A stretch of DNA of 64,000 nt from Arcobacteraceae bacterium. GTDB taxonomy: Bacteria; Campylobacterota; Campylobacteria; Campylobacterales; Arcobacteraceae. A program made the translations under genes and the position numbers. The stretch covers positions 1 through 64,000 of the forward strand of contig JAIOSF010000021.1 in assembly GCA_021107755.1 (NCBI GenBank). The letters are read 5' to 3'. The stretch's first letter is position 1. Each line of letters opens with the position of its first letter. The notes beneath the pieces are model-generated. The model did no database searches, had not been told where the DNA came from, and saw nothing but the letters and a program-made list of their open reading frames with translations. Shown piece by piece: positions 38,105 to 47,882 of this stretch.

Positions 38105-39347
38105 ACATATATTTTTCTAAAACTTTAGGTATTTTGATACTACCGTCTTCTTGTTGATAATTTTCCATTATTGCAACTAATGTTCTTCCTACTGCTAAAC
38201 TTGAACCATTTAAAGTATGACAAAGAGTGTTTTTCTTCCCATCTTTGTATCTTATTTTTGCTCGTCTTGCTTGAAACTCTCTAGTATTTGATATAGAACT
38301 TATCTCTCTATAAGTATTTTGACCAGGTAACCACACTTCAAGGTCAATAGTTGTAGCAGCACTAAAACCTAAATCACCAGTACATAATTGAACTTTTTGA
38401 TGTGCTAACCCTAAAGAGCTCAGAAGATCACTCGCACATTGAACCATTTTCCCAAATATCTCTTGTGATTGTTCTGGTGTTGTTATTGCTACCATCTCAA
38501 CTTTGTCAAATTGATGTTGTCTAATCATACCTCTTGTATCTCTTCCTGCACTTCCTGCTTCTTTTCTAAAACAAGGTGTGTAAGAGGTAAGAAGAAGTGG
38601 TAATTCTGTAGAATCAATAATCTCATCATTATAAAGATTTGTTAGTTGTACTTCAGATGTTGGGATAAGATATAAGTCTTCCCCTTCTATTTTAAACAGA
38701 TCTTCTTCAAACTTTGGAAGCTGACCGGTTCCCTCTAACATATTTGTATTAGCCATAAAAGGAACATACCACTCTTCAAAACCCCGCTCACGGTTAAAAT
38801 CAAGGAAATAGTTGATTAAAGCTCTTTCAAGTCTAGCACCAATTCCTTTAAGTGCAGCAAATCTACTTTTTGCTAGTTTAACACCTCGTGTAAAATCAAT
38901 CATACCATTGTTTTCACCAAGTTCCCAATGCTCTTTAGGTTCAAAACTAAATGATGGTTTCTCCCCTATAATTTCTAAAATAACATTTTCACTTTCATCA
39001 ACACCCTCAGGTACAGAATCATCTGGCATATTTGGAATACCCATAATGATAGAATCAATTGCTAACTCATCAACTCTTACTTCTTCTTCTATTTTTTGTT
39101 TTGTGTCTTTTAGCTTATCAATTTCCTCTTTTAGTGGAGCAATATCTTTTCCCTCTTTTTTATAGGTACCAAATTGACTTGAAAGTTGTTTTTGTTCAGC
39201 TTGTAAAGACTCCATAGTTTGTCTTTTAGATTTTGTATCTATAGTTTTATTTTTTAAATCTTCTAATATCTCTTTTGAAACACCTTTTTTTTCTAAAGCA
39301 TTTGCAACTTTTTCAAACTCTTTCTCTAATAATTTTTTATCTATCAT
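38103..39347 (-). CDS. serS: Seryl-tRNA synthetase
   Basis: It charges tRNA-Ser. This class II synthetase of 414 residues has an N-terminal antiparallel coiled-coil arm (about 25-105, rich in Lys/Glu/Gln) that grips the tRNA long variable arm, and a catalytic domain with motif 2 [26 protein letters not shown] and motif 3 [16 protein letters not shown]. It appears complete. The start at 39347 lies within the end of the upstream DUF502 gene (11-base overlap), so the two are co-transcribed. Confidence 0.97.
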   Translation of the reverse strand: MIDKKLLEKEFEKVANALEKKGVSKEILEDLKNKTIDTKSKRQTMESLQAEQKQLSSQFGTYKKEGKDIAPLKEEIDKLKDTKQKIEEEVRVDELAIDSIIMGIPNMPDDSVPEGVDESENVILEIIGEKPSFSFEPKEHWELGENNGMIDFTRGVKLAKSRFAALKGIGARLERALINYFLDFNRERGFEEWYVPFMANTNMLEGTGQLPKFEEDLFKIEGEDLYLIPTSEVQLTNLYNDEIIDSTELPLLLTSYTPCFRKEAGSAGRDTRGMIRQHQFDKVEMVAITTPEQSQEIFGKMVQCASDLLSSLGLAHQKVQLCTGDLGFSAATTIDLEVWLPGQNTYREISSISNTREFQARRAKIRYKDGKKNTLCHTLNGSSLAVGRTLVAIMENYQQEDGSIKIPKVLEKYM

Positions 39348-39957
39348 TTTCTAATCTTCCTTTATTTTTACAATCTTCATTAATAATTTGTGAAATTTCT
39401 TCTTTTTTTATAAAATCTGCTCCCATACTTACAATAAACTGGCTAGCCTGTGCTACAGTTAATGAGGTAGCTTTTATTTTCGCTTTATCTACAATTACTG
39501 TATAACCACTAGTTGGATTTGGGCTCGTTGGTACAAAAAGAACATAGATGTTTTCATGTTTACTTAATACATAAGATGGTACCCATAAATCTTCTTTTGG
39601 ATACTCTACTAGTACAACTTCCCTTTTCATATCTTTACTATTAGGTTTAAATAGTTCTGTTATTTTTTTTAAAATAGAATAAATCGTGCCAAGTGCAGGA
39701 ACTTTTTCTAATAATCTATCAATAGTAGATATTAGGAAAGACTTTCCAGCTTTTTCTATAGACGCACCTATAAATACAAGTAGTGAGATGATAATAATAA
39801 ATAGTGCAAAAGTATAAAGTCCACTATTTGTATAAGATGAAACAAAATCAAAGAGTTGTATTGTTAGTGATTTCACCCAAAATACAAGTTGAATAACCAC
39901 AAATAATGGTATCAACGCTAACGCACCTACAAAAAGGTACCTAAAAAATTGCTTCAT
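39337..39957 (-). CDS. DUF502 family membrane protein
   Basis: A conserved bacterial inner-membrane protein of unknown function. It has 206 residues with two helices (about 9-29 and 49-68) and a C-terminal soluble domain containing the DUF502 pattern [19 protein letters not shown] and [18 protein letters not shown], then [23 protein letters not shown] seven bases before ATG 39957 supports the start. It overlaps serS. It is divergent from trpS with a 54-base gap that includes an AT-rich promoter stretch (TATTATAT near 39982). Confidence 0.9.
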   Translation of the reverse strand: MKQFFRYLFVGALALIPLFVVIQLVFWVKSLTIQLFDFVSSYTNSGLYTFALFIIIISLLVFIGASIEKAGKSFLISTIDRLLEKVPALGTIYSILKKITELFKPNSKDMKREVVLVEYPKEDLWVPSYVLSKHENIYVLFVPTSPNPTSGYTVIVDKAKIKATSLTVAQASQFIVSMGADFIKKEEISQIINEDCKNKGRLENDR

Positions 39958-40011
39958 CTAATTCTCCATAAATTTTTGCTATTATATCAAAAATTTACTA
40001 AGGATTAATTT

Positions 40012-40977
40012 TTGCGAATATTAAGTGGAATACAACCAAGTGGTACAATACATATAGGTAATTATTTTGGTATGATTAAAAAGATGATAGAGTCTCAAAA
40101 TGATGGGGAATTATTTGCTTTTATTGCTTCATATCATGCATTAACTTCAGTTTCAAATAAAGAAGTATTACAGAAAAATATATTTGAAGCAGCTGTTAAT
40201 TTTTTAAGTTTAGGGATGGACCCTGAAAAATCGACATTTTGGGTACAAAGTGATGTCCCTGAAGTATTAGAATTATATTGGATATTATCAAATCATACCC
40301 CTATGGGATTATTAGAGCGAGCTCATAGTTATAAAGATAAGACTGCTAGAGGGATAGCTTCAAACCATGGACTACTTTCATATCCAGTTTTAATGGCTGC
40401 AGATATATTATTATTTGATTCAAATATTGTTCCAGTTGGGAAAGACCAAATTCAACATGTAGAGATAACAAGAGATATAGCCAATACTTTTAATAATGCA
40501 TATGGTGAGATATTAGTTATGCCAGAAGCAAAAGTAGATGAGATAGTTGCAACAGTTCCTGGAACTGATGGCGCTAAGATGTCCAAAAGCTATGGAAATA
40601 CTATTGATATGTTTGGTAGTGGCAAAACAACTAAAAAACAAGTTATGAAGATAGTAACAGACTCGAAAGAGTTACACGAAGTAAAAGAATACGCAACTTG
40701 TAATGTATATAAGCTATGTGAACTTTTTATGAACGAAGAGGAACTAGAACATATGCAAAAAAGATATACAACACCAGGAGAGGGATATGGTCACTTTAAA
40801 TTAGCACTTTTGGATAAAATAAATGAACATTTTGCACCTTATATAGATAAAAGAGAACATCTTTTAAATAATCCAAAAGAGGTAAAAGAGATATTAGCTC
40901 ATGGGGCTTCAAAAGCTAGAATTGTAGCACAAGAGAAACTAAGAGTTATTAGAGATGCTGTTGGTTTAAATTACTAA
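40012..40977 (+). CDS. trpS: Tryptophanyl-tRNA synthetase
   Basis: It charges tRNA-Trp. This class I synthetase of 321 residues has the HIGH-type motif HIGN at 14-17 (PSGTIHIGNYFG) and the KMSKS motif in DGAKMSKSYGNT at about 190-201. The start codon is TTG at 40012 after AAGGATT. It appears complete. It is followed after 13 bases by the transporter gene. Confidence 0.97.
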   Translation: MRILSGIQPSGTIHIGNYFGMIKKMIESQNDGELFAFIASYHALTSVSNKEVLQKNIFEAAVNFLSLGMDPEKSTFWVQSDVPEVLELYWILSNHTPMGLLERAHSYKDKTARGIASNHGLLSYPVLMAADILLFDSNIVPVGKDQIQHVEITRDIANTFNNAYGEILVMPEAKVDEIVATVPGTDGAKMSKSYGNTIDMFGSGKTTKKQVMKIVTDSKELHEVKEYATCNVYKLCELFMNEEELEHMQKRYTTPGEGYGHFKLALLDKINEHFAPYIDKREHLLNNPKEVKEILAHGASKARIVAQEKLRVIRDAVGLNY

Positions 40978-40990
40978 TAGAAGGATAGAA

Positions 40991-42301
40991 ATGGATAGTA
41001 GCTACAAAAATATTCTTATCTCAATAGTTATTGCACTATTGGGCTATTTTGGTGCTGGTTATATCTTTGATGAGATACAAGCTAGACTGATTGGTGTAGT
41101 GATATTTTTGGTAGCTATGTGGACAAATGAAGCATTACCTTTGGGTGTAGTTTCCCTTTTCCCTATTATCCTTTTCCCAGCTTTTGATATTCTTACTACC
41201 AATGCTACAACTGCAAACTATTCTAAATCGATAATATTTTTATTTCTAGGTGGATTTCTATTAGCAATAGCCGTTGAAAAAATAGGATTACATAAAGTAA
41301 TCGCACATAAACTTTTAAATATATTCCCACCGAGCGTAAGGGGAATTATCTTTGCATTAGCTGTAACATCAGCTTTTTTAAGTTCCTTATTATCTAATAC
41401 AACTACAGCATTATTACTTATGCCAATAGCATTATTTTTAACAGATACAATAAAATTAAAAATTAGATTTGTATTAGCAGTTGCATATGGGGCAAGTATA
41501 GGAGGAATTATAACACCAATAGGAACTCCCCCAAATTTAATCTTGATGGGATTTTTACAAGAGAACCAATTAGAAACTTTGACATTTATAACTTGGATGT
41601 TTAAAACACTTCCATTAGCTATGATTATGCTTATTATTGTCCCTTATATATTATCTTTAGGTGCAACACATTTAACCATTGAAAAAGAACTTACAAATAA
41701 AACTCTTGATTTTGAGCAAAAAAGATTATTAAAAATACTTGCTTTTCTTGTAGTGATTTTATTTATAAATTCTTTTTTTAAATTTAGTGAAGCCGGAATT
41801 CTTCTGAGTTTTGGTCTTTCAATGATGTTGCCAAAAATCGGATTTTTAGAGTGGAATGATAGTAGAAAAATACCATTTGATATTATGTTTTTATTTGGGG
41901 CTGGTTTTAGTATTGCAGCTGCATTTAGTGGAACAGGACTAGCTCAAACAATTTCAGAACTTCTTTTAGGATTAACACAGTTAAATCCAATTATACTCAT
42001 ATTGATTGTTGCATCTATGGTTACATTTACTACAGAAGTTACTAGTAATACAGCACTTATCTCAATAGCTTTGCCAATTATATATTCACTTGGACTAGCT
42101 TCAAATATCGATACAACACTTATACTAATGGTGGCAACTATTTGTGCAAGTTATGCGTTTATGCTTCCAATAGCGACACCACCAAATGCTATAGCTATGA
42201 GTAGTAAAGTATTGACAATAAAAGATATGGCTACTTATGGAATCTTATTTAATATATTAGCGATACTATCAACAGTATTTGTAGCTATGGTTTTGTGGTA
42301 A
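40991..42301 (+). CDS. DASS (SLC13) family anion transporter
   Basis: An inner-membrane symporter for dicarboxylates or sulfate. It has 436 residues with about 11-12 hydrophobic segments and two inverted repeat halves, each with the family's Ser-Asn-Thr signature: SSLLSNTTTALLLMPIAL near 135-152 and TEVTSNTALISIALPI near 352-367. SIGGIITPIGTPPNLILMG contains the conserved anion-binding TPIGTPPN. Coupling ion (sodium or proton) and substrate cannot be read from the sequence. AGAAGGATAG precedes the ATG. It converges with the flagellar cluster. Confidence 0.9.
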   Translation: MDSSYKNILISIVIALLGYFGAGYIFDEIQARLIGVVIFLVAMWTNEALPLGVVSLFPIILFPAFDILTTNATTANYSKSIIFLFLGGFLLAIAVEKIGLHKVIAHKLLNIFPPSVRGIIFALAVTSAFLSSLLSNTTTALLLMPIALFLTDTIKLKIRFVLAVAYGASIGGIITPIGTPPNLILMGFLQENQLETLTFITWMFKTLPLAMIMLIIVPYILSLGATHLTIEKELTNKTLDFEQKRLLKILAFLVVILFINSFFKFSEAGILLSFGLSMMLPKIGFLEWNDSRKIPFDIMFLFGAGFSIAAAFSGTGLAQTISELLLGLTQLNPIILILIVASMVTFTTEVTSNTALISIALPIIYSLGLASNIDTTLILMVATICASYAFMLPIATPPNAIAMSSKVLTIKDMATYGILFNILAILSTVFVAMVLW

Positions 42302-42325
42302 TATTTAGATGAGTGAAGAGAAAGT

Positions 42326-42592
42326 TTAAACTAAGAACTCTCTTATTTTTTTATGCTCATCTATTTGAGTTTTCATCTCTTCTCTATGTTGTTTTAGAAA
42401 AGAGATGTTTTTATAGAAAAGTTCAGATAAGTTTTCTAAATCTTTTAATTCAAGATTAAAATCTTCAATATGATTATCTACAAGATAGTCCTCTACCCAT
42501 TTTTGTAGAGAACTAGCTCTGAGTTCAGCATCAAGAGAATCAATGTATTGTAAGCTCTTAAGAGCTTTTATAGACCAGTTTCTTCTTTCCAC
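42326..42592 (-). CDS. FliT-like flagellar protein, 88 aa
   Basis: A small all-helical, charged protein that begins within the end of fliS (25-base overlap). A small helical protein directly after fliS is the usual place of the FliD export chaperone FliT, and the gene closes a fliD-fliS-x unit. No diagnostic motif identifies it, so the name is from position, size and helicity only. It has a possible Trp-rich start (MERRNWSIKALKSLQYIDSL). It converges with the DASS transporter gene. Confidence 0.65.
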   Translation of the reverse strand: MERRNWSIKALKSLQYIDSLDAELRASSLQKWVEDYLVDNHIEDFNLELKDLENLSELFYKNISFLKQHREEMKTQIDEHKKIREFLV

Positions 42593-42924
42593 GCTTCTAT
42601 TAATCCCGTTACAACTTTTTTAACTTGTGCTATAGCAGTTAAGTTATTATCAACTCCTGCACTAAATAAAGTTTCTATTTGATAAAGGTATAAACCATCA
42701 AGATAATACGCAACATCTCCACCATCAAAATCAAGAATATTTCTCAGTTCATCAAAAATAGCAATTGAGCGATTAATATAATCAAATTTATCTTCTACAT
42801 TATTTTCATCTATTGCTTTTTCAACGAATGCAAGATATTTCAATAAGCCTTCGTAAAGCTTCAGTATCAACATATACGGATCTTCTGTTGTTGCCGCCTG
42901 TTGGTTATATACATCTAGTCCCAT
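42568..42924 (-). CDS. fliS: Flagellin export chaperone FliS
   Basis: It binds flagellin C-termini in the cytosol and prevents polymerisation before export. It has 118 residues, four-helix type: MGLDVYNQQAA, then TEDPYMLILKLYEGLLKYL (the conserved P-x-x-L-I-x-x-L-Y-E-G core) and LDGLYLYQIETLFSAGVDNN. The frame extends upstream to 42936, but that ATG lies inside the GGAGATTTTA ribosome-binding stretch, so ATG 42924 is chosen. About 74 bases separate it from fliD, containing two short AT-rich palindromes. Confidence 0.93.
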   Translation of the reverse strand: MGLDVYNQQAATTEDPYMLILKLYEGLLKYLAFVEKAIDENNVEDKFDYINRSIAIFDELRNILDFDGGDVAYYLDGLYLYQIETLFSAGVDNNLTAIAQVKKVVTGLIEAWKEETGL

Positions 42925-42997
42925 TAAAATCTCCAAATATTTATATATTTGAAGATTATATGATATTAATACTTAAACTATATTAAGTGTATAACAA

Positions 42998-44359
42998 TTA
43001 GTTCCCGGAAGCAGATTGCTCAATCATCATTTTTAAACCACCAAATGATGCTTCCATTTGCGAAATGATGGATCCATAAGCCGCGAATTGTGCAGCCATC
43101 GTATCGTACTTAGTATCTAAATTTTTAACAGCTTGCTCTTTATCTTCTTCTAGTTTTGTTTTTCTACTGTCCATGTTTGTTGAATATGTGTCAAATAGTC
43201 CATTATAAGAGTTTAAGTCATCTAAACTTTCCTTTAGCATAGTACCAAAACCTTTATCTTCCGCAACACCTATAAACAAATCTTTTACACTATCAGGATC
43301 ATCAGTAAGAGCTTTTCCTAAAACAGTTGTATCAATTTCAAGTAAACCTGTCTTATCAAAAGAAAAACCAATATTTAGTAGACTACTATCATTTAGCCCA
43401 TACTCTTGAAACATCATATTTTTTATATCATTTACTATTGACTTTAAAGATGATTTATCTTGTACACTTGATTCTTCGGAATAAATTTCTTCTGTAATTA
43501 GTGCTAAAAGTTCATTATATTTTGTAGCCATTTCTTGAACAGCAGGGACTATTGAACTATCATCATTTGTGATACTTAATGTTGATGTACCAACTTCAGT
43601 TGCTGTTATTTTTAGATTTCCATCTACTTGAACACTATTTGATGATACATCATATGGTACACCATCAACGGTAGCTTTCATATTTTGAGCTACTAATGCA
43701 TGATTATCCGGTACTCCATCTAAATCTGTATCAGTTGCATCATCAAATCCTAATGTTGTTGCTGCTAATCCTCCAATTGTAAGAGCATTAGCAGTACCTG
43801 GTTCTGAACTTTTAAGTACTAGTCTATATGCATCATCTCCAGTTTGCTCAACTGAAGCAGATGCATATGATGAATATAAGTTTATCTGCTCAGCGAGTTC
43901 TTGTAAGGTTAGTCCATCTGTATTAAAATCTTCACCATTAATTGTTAGTGTCTCAGCTACCATTACAGTTTGTGATGCAGCTAAAGTTTGAGCATTAGAT
44001 TGCCATACATCTTTTTGAGCAAGTTGTGATATATTAACTTGGTATGTACCCTCTTTTAAAGCTCCTACATCAGCAGCATCAAAAACTGCAGAACTTCCTG
44101 TTGTTGTTGCTGAGATTTGTTCAAAAGCATTATTACCATTCACAAATAAATCAAAAGGTTTTACCGCTGTAATTAGCTCATTTACTTTTGTATTAATTTC
44201 AGCAATTTTTTCTTTTTCTGTATTCCATAATTCTAAACTTTTTTCTAATGGTTCTACTCTACTTTTTGCTTCTGCATCATAAAGTTTTTGGATTAAATCT
44301 CCATTTAATGATGCAGCACTTCCTGTTGCAAATGAACCTAAACTTGAATAGTCTGACAT
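42998..44359 (-). CDS. fliD: Flagellar filament cap protein FliD
   Basis: It caps the growing filament and guides flagellin assembly. It has 453 residues. The N-terminal part (SLGSFATGSAASLNGDLIQKLYDAEAKSRVEPLEKSLELW...) and C-terminal coiled coil (DTYSTNMDSRKTKLEEDKEQAVKNLDTKYDTMAAQFAAYGSIISQM) are typical export/assembly ends, with the variable D2/D3 domains between about 90 and 270. It is shorter than the roughly 640-residue Campylobacter FliD that I recall and close to the enterobacterial size. AAGGAGG precedes the ATG strongly. Confidence 0.95.
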   Translation of the reverse strand: MSDYSSLGSFATGSAASLNGDLIQKLYDAEAKSRVEPLEKSLELWNTEKEKIAEINTKVNELITAVKPFDLFVNGNNAFEQISATTTGSSAVFDAADVGALKEGTYQVNISQLAQKDVWQSNAQTLAASQTVMVAETLTINGEDFNTDGLTLQELAEQINLYSSYASASVEQTGDDAYRLVLKSSEPGTANALTIGGLAATTLGFDDATDTDLDGVPDNHALVAQNMKATVDGVPYDVSSNSVQVDGNLKITATEVGTSTLSITNDDSSIVPAVQEMATKYNELLALITEEIYSEESSVQDKSSLKSIVNDIKNMMFQEYGLNDSSLLNIGFSFDKTGLLEIDTTVLGKALTDDPDSVKDLFIGVAEDKGFGTMLKESLDDLNSYNGLFDTYSTNMDSRKTKLEEDKEQAVKNLDTKYDTMAAQFAAYGSIISQMEASFGGLKMMIEQSASGN

Positions 44360-44385
44360 AATATCCTCCTTATAATAGATTTACT

Positions 44386-46656
44386 CTATCTTTTTATCCC
44401 TAACAATGTTTGTAGCATCTCATCTACTACTGTTATAACTTTTGCATTTGCTTCATAAGCTGATTGAAATTTTATAAGATTAACCATCTCTTCATCTTTG
44501 TCAACTTTAGTAATTGCATCATATGTTGATTGTAAAGATTCTCTTACTGCCATAATAGAATCTTCGTTAAAAATTACTGTTTCTCTATCATCTGCTACAA
44601 TAACTCTTAGTGTTTGAAAATAACTTGAAAAAGATTGTGTATCAAGTCCAGTACCATTAAAGTCAATATCCTCTTTCCATTGTAAATCTGCTAAATAATC
44701 TAATTTCTCTTGTGTCATTATATTGAGTGACTCTTCATTAAATGTAAGCGTTTTTACATTAGCACCAGAAAATAAATTTATGCTTACACCTTTGTCTGCA
44801 TCTGCATTTAATTTTACATCATTAGAACCATATACATAAGTACCATCAGTATTTTCTATATATGATTCTGTATAGTTTGATAATGCATTAGCAAAGTTGT
44901 CAAGTATCTCTTTGTATTTATTAAAAAGATTATTTCCTGAATCTGTTTTTATATTTTCTAGCATTGCATTTAATGAACCACCACTTACATTAATTTCTTT
45001 ATCGTATATCTCTATATGAATATCATCAGTAGCTTCTATACTTACATTTTCATTATTAGTTATAATTGCCCGTGCGTTTGAATCAACACCATTTCCATCA
45101 TTGATTAACACTTCTCCAACAAATGCACCCTCTTCACCATCAATATTTGCTTCTATTACTAAATATCTATCTAGATAAGTTGTAGCTGTTGATGCTGGGG
45201 GAGTAGCCGTCGCTACAGGAGCTTGGTATTTTGAATGTAAGGGGTTATCCGTAAGTATTTTGTTACCCTTTGCATCAAGTTCATAGTTTCCATTATAGGC
45301 AGTTATTTTTCCACCTATATCTTTATGTTGGTTGATTTGATATACTAATGCTTGAATTATATTATCTGCAGTCACAATACTGTTTCCAAGACCATCTATA
45401 TCCACAGGTGTAACTCCATCTGCTTCAAAAATCTCTTCCCCTATGGTTACAGTAACTGAATGTGTCGCATCAAGAGTGTAAGTGATACTATCCCTTACTC
45501 CTTTTGTTGTCTCTAAACTACCTGTAAAAACTATACCGTTACTTTGGGTATTTCCAATAGCGGGCACATCGCCTTCAAAATCAGCATAAGTGATAACTAC
45601 TTGATCTCCTACACCTAGCGTGATATCTTGAATCTCTCGATCTGGATGAGATGCATTCCATGTATCAATGATATTCGTTTTATCAGCAATTATATTAGTT
45701 ATAGTTGTTGCTGCATCATCTCCTGCTAATGAACCCGCAATTGTAGTACCTAAAAAAACAACTGGTTCAGTTGCTGTACCAGATAAGTCCATTGTTTGCT
45801 CTTCTGCTACAAAACTATTAAATGATGAAAAACTATCTTTTATAGTACTTGTATAATCTTTAGTTACAGGATCAACATATGTAGTTCCATCAGAATTTTT
45901 AAGTGCATACACATCTTTTTGAGGTATATAGTTCTCTATAAGATTCAATTCATGTACATTTGTATCAAATCTTACAGCAGTAGCACCACCAATTTTAATT
46001 TGATAGCTATCTTCTCTAGAAATTTCCACATCTATATATTGTGCAAGTTCTAATTCTAGGGCATCTCTTTTATCTAATAAATCATTAGGAGTAGCACCTG
46101 TACTATCTTGTATCTTTTTACTAATAGTTCCTATACTCTTTAATAGACTATTAACTTTATCAACCACTTCTCTAGTTTCTAATAGTGTATTCTCTTTTTT
46201 AACTTCAATTGATTCATAAATTGTTTTAAGATCTAAAATAAGACTGTTAGCATTGTTAATAACATCATTTTTATAGATTTCATTTTGTGGACCAGTTCTG
46301 AGATTTTCAATTGAAGAAAAGTATCTATTTAAATCTGCAGAAAGACCAGAATCATCAGTCTCAGAAAATATTGACTCTATATCTCCTAACATAGAGTTTA
46401 ATGCTTTTGTATCAGAAAGCTTTGCTTCTTCCCGTATAATATTTTGATACATATAAACATTTGTTGATCGAGATATATTATCAATTGAAATACCCCGACC
46501 AGTAATTCTAGAGTCAGCATGTTCAATTTCTGAAACATTTACTGCTCTTTTTTTATAGCCTGGGGTGTTTTCATTTGCAATATTATTCATTACACCTTCA
46601 ACTTGTGTTTGTGAAGTTTTAAGTCCAGTTTGTGCTACATTTAATATGTTTAACAT
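44386..46656 (-). CDS. flgK: Flagellar hook-filament junction protein FlgK
   Basis: The first hook-associated protein (HAP1), linking hook and filament. The N terminus MLNILNVAQTGLKTSQTQVEGVMNNIANENTPGYKKR is the rod/hook signature and the C terminus DEEMVNLIKFQSAYEANAKVITVVDEMLQTLLGIKR is the matching helix, so the ends are intact. At 756 residues it exceeds the usual 550-610; the excess lies in the middle (about 225-560, Thr/Val/Asp/Gly-rich, few charged-residue motifs), the surface-exposed D2/D3 region. AGGGGTATAAA precedes the start. Confidence 0.95.
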   Translation of the reverse strand: MLNILNVAQTGLKTSQTQVEGVMNNIANENTPGYKKRAVNVSEIEHADSRITGRGISIDNISRSTNVYMYQNIIREEAKLSDTKALNSMLGDIESIFSETDDSGLSADLNRYFSSIENLRTGPQNEIYKNDVINNANSLILDLKTIYESIEVKKENTLLETREVVDKVNSLLKSIGTISKKIQDSTGATPNDLLDKRDALELELAQYIDVEISREDSYQIKIGGATAVRFDTNVHELNLIENYIPQKDVYALKNSDGTTYVDPVTKDYTSTIKDSFSSFNSFVAEEQTMDLSGTATEPVVFLGTTIAGSLAGDDAATTITNIIADKTNIIDTWNASHPDREIQDITLGVGDQVVITYADFEGDVPAIGNTQSNGIVFTGSLETTKGVRDSITYTLDATHSVTVTIGEEIFEADGVTPVDIDGLGNSIVTADNIIQALVYQINQHKDIGGKITAYNGNYELDAKGNKILTDNPLHSKYQAPVATATPPASTATTYLDRYLVIEANIDGEEGAFVGEVLINDGNGVDSNARAIITNNENVSIEATDDIHIEIYDKEINVSGGSLNAMLENIKTDSGNNLFNKYKEILDNFANALSNYTESYIENTDGTYVYGSNDVKLNADADKGVSINLFSGANVKTLTFNEESLNIMTQEKLDYLADLQWKEDIDFNGTGLDTQSFSSYFQTLRVIVADDRETVIFNEDSIMAVRESLQSTYDAITKVDKDEEMVNLIKFQSAYEANAKVITVVDEMLQTLLGIKR

Positions 46657-46709
46657 TTTATACCCCTATTTGATTATAACATCTTAATACAACAATTCTT
46701 AAAATTAGT

Positions 46710-47453
46710 TTAAAAAGGTGATATAGTTTCTACGATTTGAGTACCCCATGGTTTCTCCATAGCGTCTTGTTCATCACCATTTTTATAATACACCACTTTT
46801 AGATTTGCTAATTTATTAGAGCTAACAGTATTGTTAGCCTCAAGATCATAAGGACTCAGAACACCACTTAGTTTTAGTGTCTGTTTTTGTCCGTTTACAA
46901 TAACTTCTTTGGTACCTTGAATGAGAAAGTTTCCATTTTGGAATAGTTGTGTAACTATAGCTGATATATTATAACTAAACTCATCATTTACCTCACTTGA
47001 TGCTTCTGCTTTGAAAGTACCTGAACGGCTTGGTAGGGTGTACCCCATTCCTAAAACTTTATTAAGTACATTAGCTGAATTTTTAATTAAACTACCAACT
47101 ATAGGCATACTTGTTCCAGGTACATTATTTAAAGAACCACCTTCTTGTGTTGTTCCATCATCATTTAATTTTGTCTCTTTAATACTTTCAGTTTTAGCTG
47201 AAGTTGGACCTTCATTAATGGTAATATAAACTATATCACCAATTTGTAGGTTTTTTCTATCTGAAAAAAGTGAAGCACCTTGATTAGAAAAAAGTGAACC
47301 CTTGGCTTGAGGCCTTGGAGGGTCTATCTTTTTTGGAACCTGATATTTTGGTTTTTCATCAATTTTTACACTATTATTAATTGATTGTGTACTATTACTA
47401 CAACCTGTAAGAAGAATAGTTATTAATAGTATTGACAATAATTTAAGATTCAT
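46710..47453 (-). CDS. flgH: Flagellar L-ring lipoprotein FlgH
   Basis: It forms the outer-membrane ring around the rod. It has 247 residues with a lipoprotein signal peptide whose lipobox LLTGC places the acylated Cys at 18. Conserved FlgH stretches follow: GSLFSNQGASLFSDRKNLQIGDIVYITI, NGNFLIQGTKEVIVNGQKQTLKLSGVLSPYDL and a C-terminal GTQIVETISPF. The start overlaps the end of the upstream gene by 11 bases. Confidence 0.95.
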   Translation of the reverse strand: MNLKLLSILLITILLTGCSNSTQSINNSVKIDEKPKYQVPKKIDPPRPQAKGSLFSNQGASLFSDRKNLQIGDIVYITINEGPTSAKTESIKETKLNDDGTTQEGGSLNNVPGTSMPIVGSLIKNSANVLNKVLGMGYTLPSRSGTFKAEASSEVNDEFSYNISAIVTQLFQNGNFLIQGTKEVIVNGQKQTLKLSGVLSPYDLEANNTVSSNKLANLKVVYYKNGDEQDAMEKPWGTQIVETISPF

Positions 47454-47871
47454 ACTTATTCTCCACTATAGTTCTAATATCAAGAGCTATTTTTATATCT
47501 GTATCAGTACTTTTTAACATTGCATTTACCCCATATCGTATCATTACAGGCTCCATATTAGTTCCAAAATCACAAACGATAAGGAGTTTATCTTTTACTA
47601 TTTGTATCGATTGAATATTTTTTTGATTAATAAGTTTTGTTATTAAAACAGCTTCTTTATAGAGAAGGTTTTCTAGTTTTACAGTTTTAGAATTAAGCTT
47701 TTTTTCAATCTCTTTTTTAGTTGTTAGTTCAGTAGTGAGTTTCATATTTTCCTCTTGAAACTTACTACTCATATGTTGATAATAGAGCCAAAACATAGTG
47801 AATAAAGATAGTACAGCTATAGTTTTAACTAGAACTCTTTTATTGTTTTGATTTTGAACTATTATTAACAT
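47443..47871 (-). CDS. Hypothetical membrane-anchored protein in flagellar cluster, 142 aa
   Basis: I do not recognise this protein. One N-terminal membrane helix (about 14-31, VKTIAVLSLFTMFWLYYQ) is followed by a coiled-coil stretch (about 35-75) and a small alpha/beta domain (LLYKEAVLITKLINQKNIQSIQIVKDKLLIVCDFG...). The layout resembles assembly-platform proteins of the PilN/GspL kind, a resemblance of shape only. It lies between fliL and flgH and overlaps flgH, so co-expression and a flagellar or envelope role are likely by context. Confidence 0.72.
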   Translation of the reverse strand: MLIIVQNQNNKRVLVKTIAVLSLFTMFWLYYQHMSSKFQEENMKLTTELTTKKEIEKKLNSKTVKLENLLYKEAVLITKLINQKNIQSIQIVKDKLLIVCDFGTNMEPVMIRYGVNAMLKSTDTDIKIALDIRTIVENKYES

Positions 47872-47882
47872 TAATTACCTTT

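Noticed and set aside
42930-42990. AT-rich palindromes between fliD and fliS
   Set aside because: CAAATAT/ATATTTG and ACTTAA/TTAAGT are short and expected by chance at this base composition; no U-tract on the - strand.
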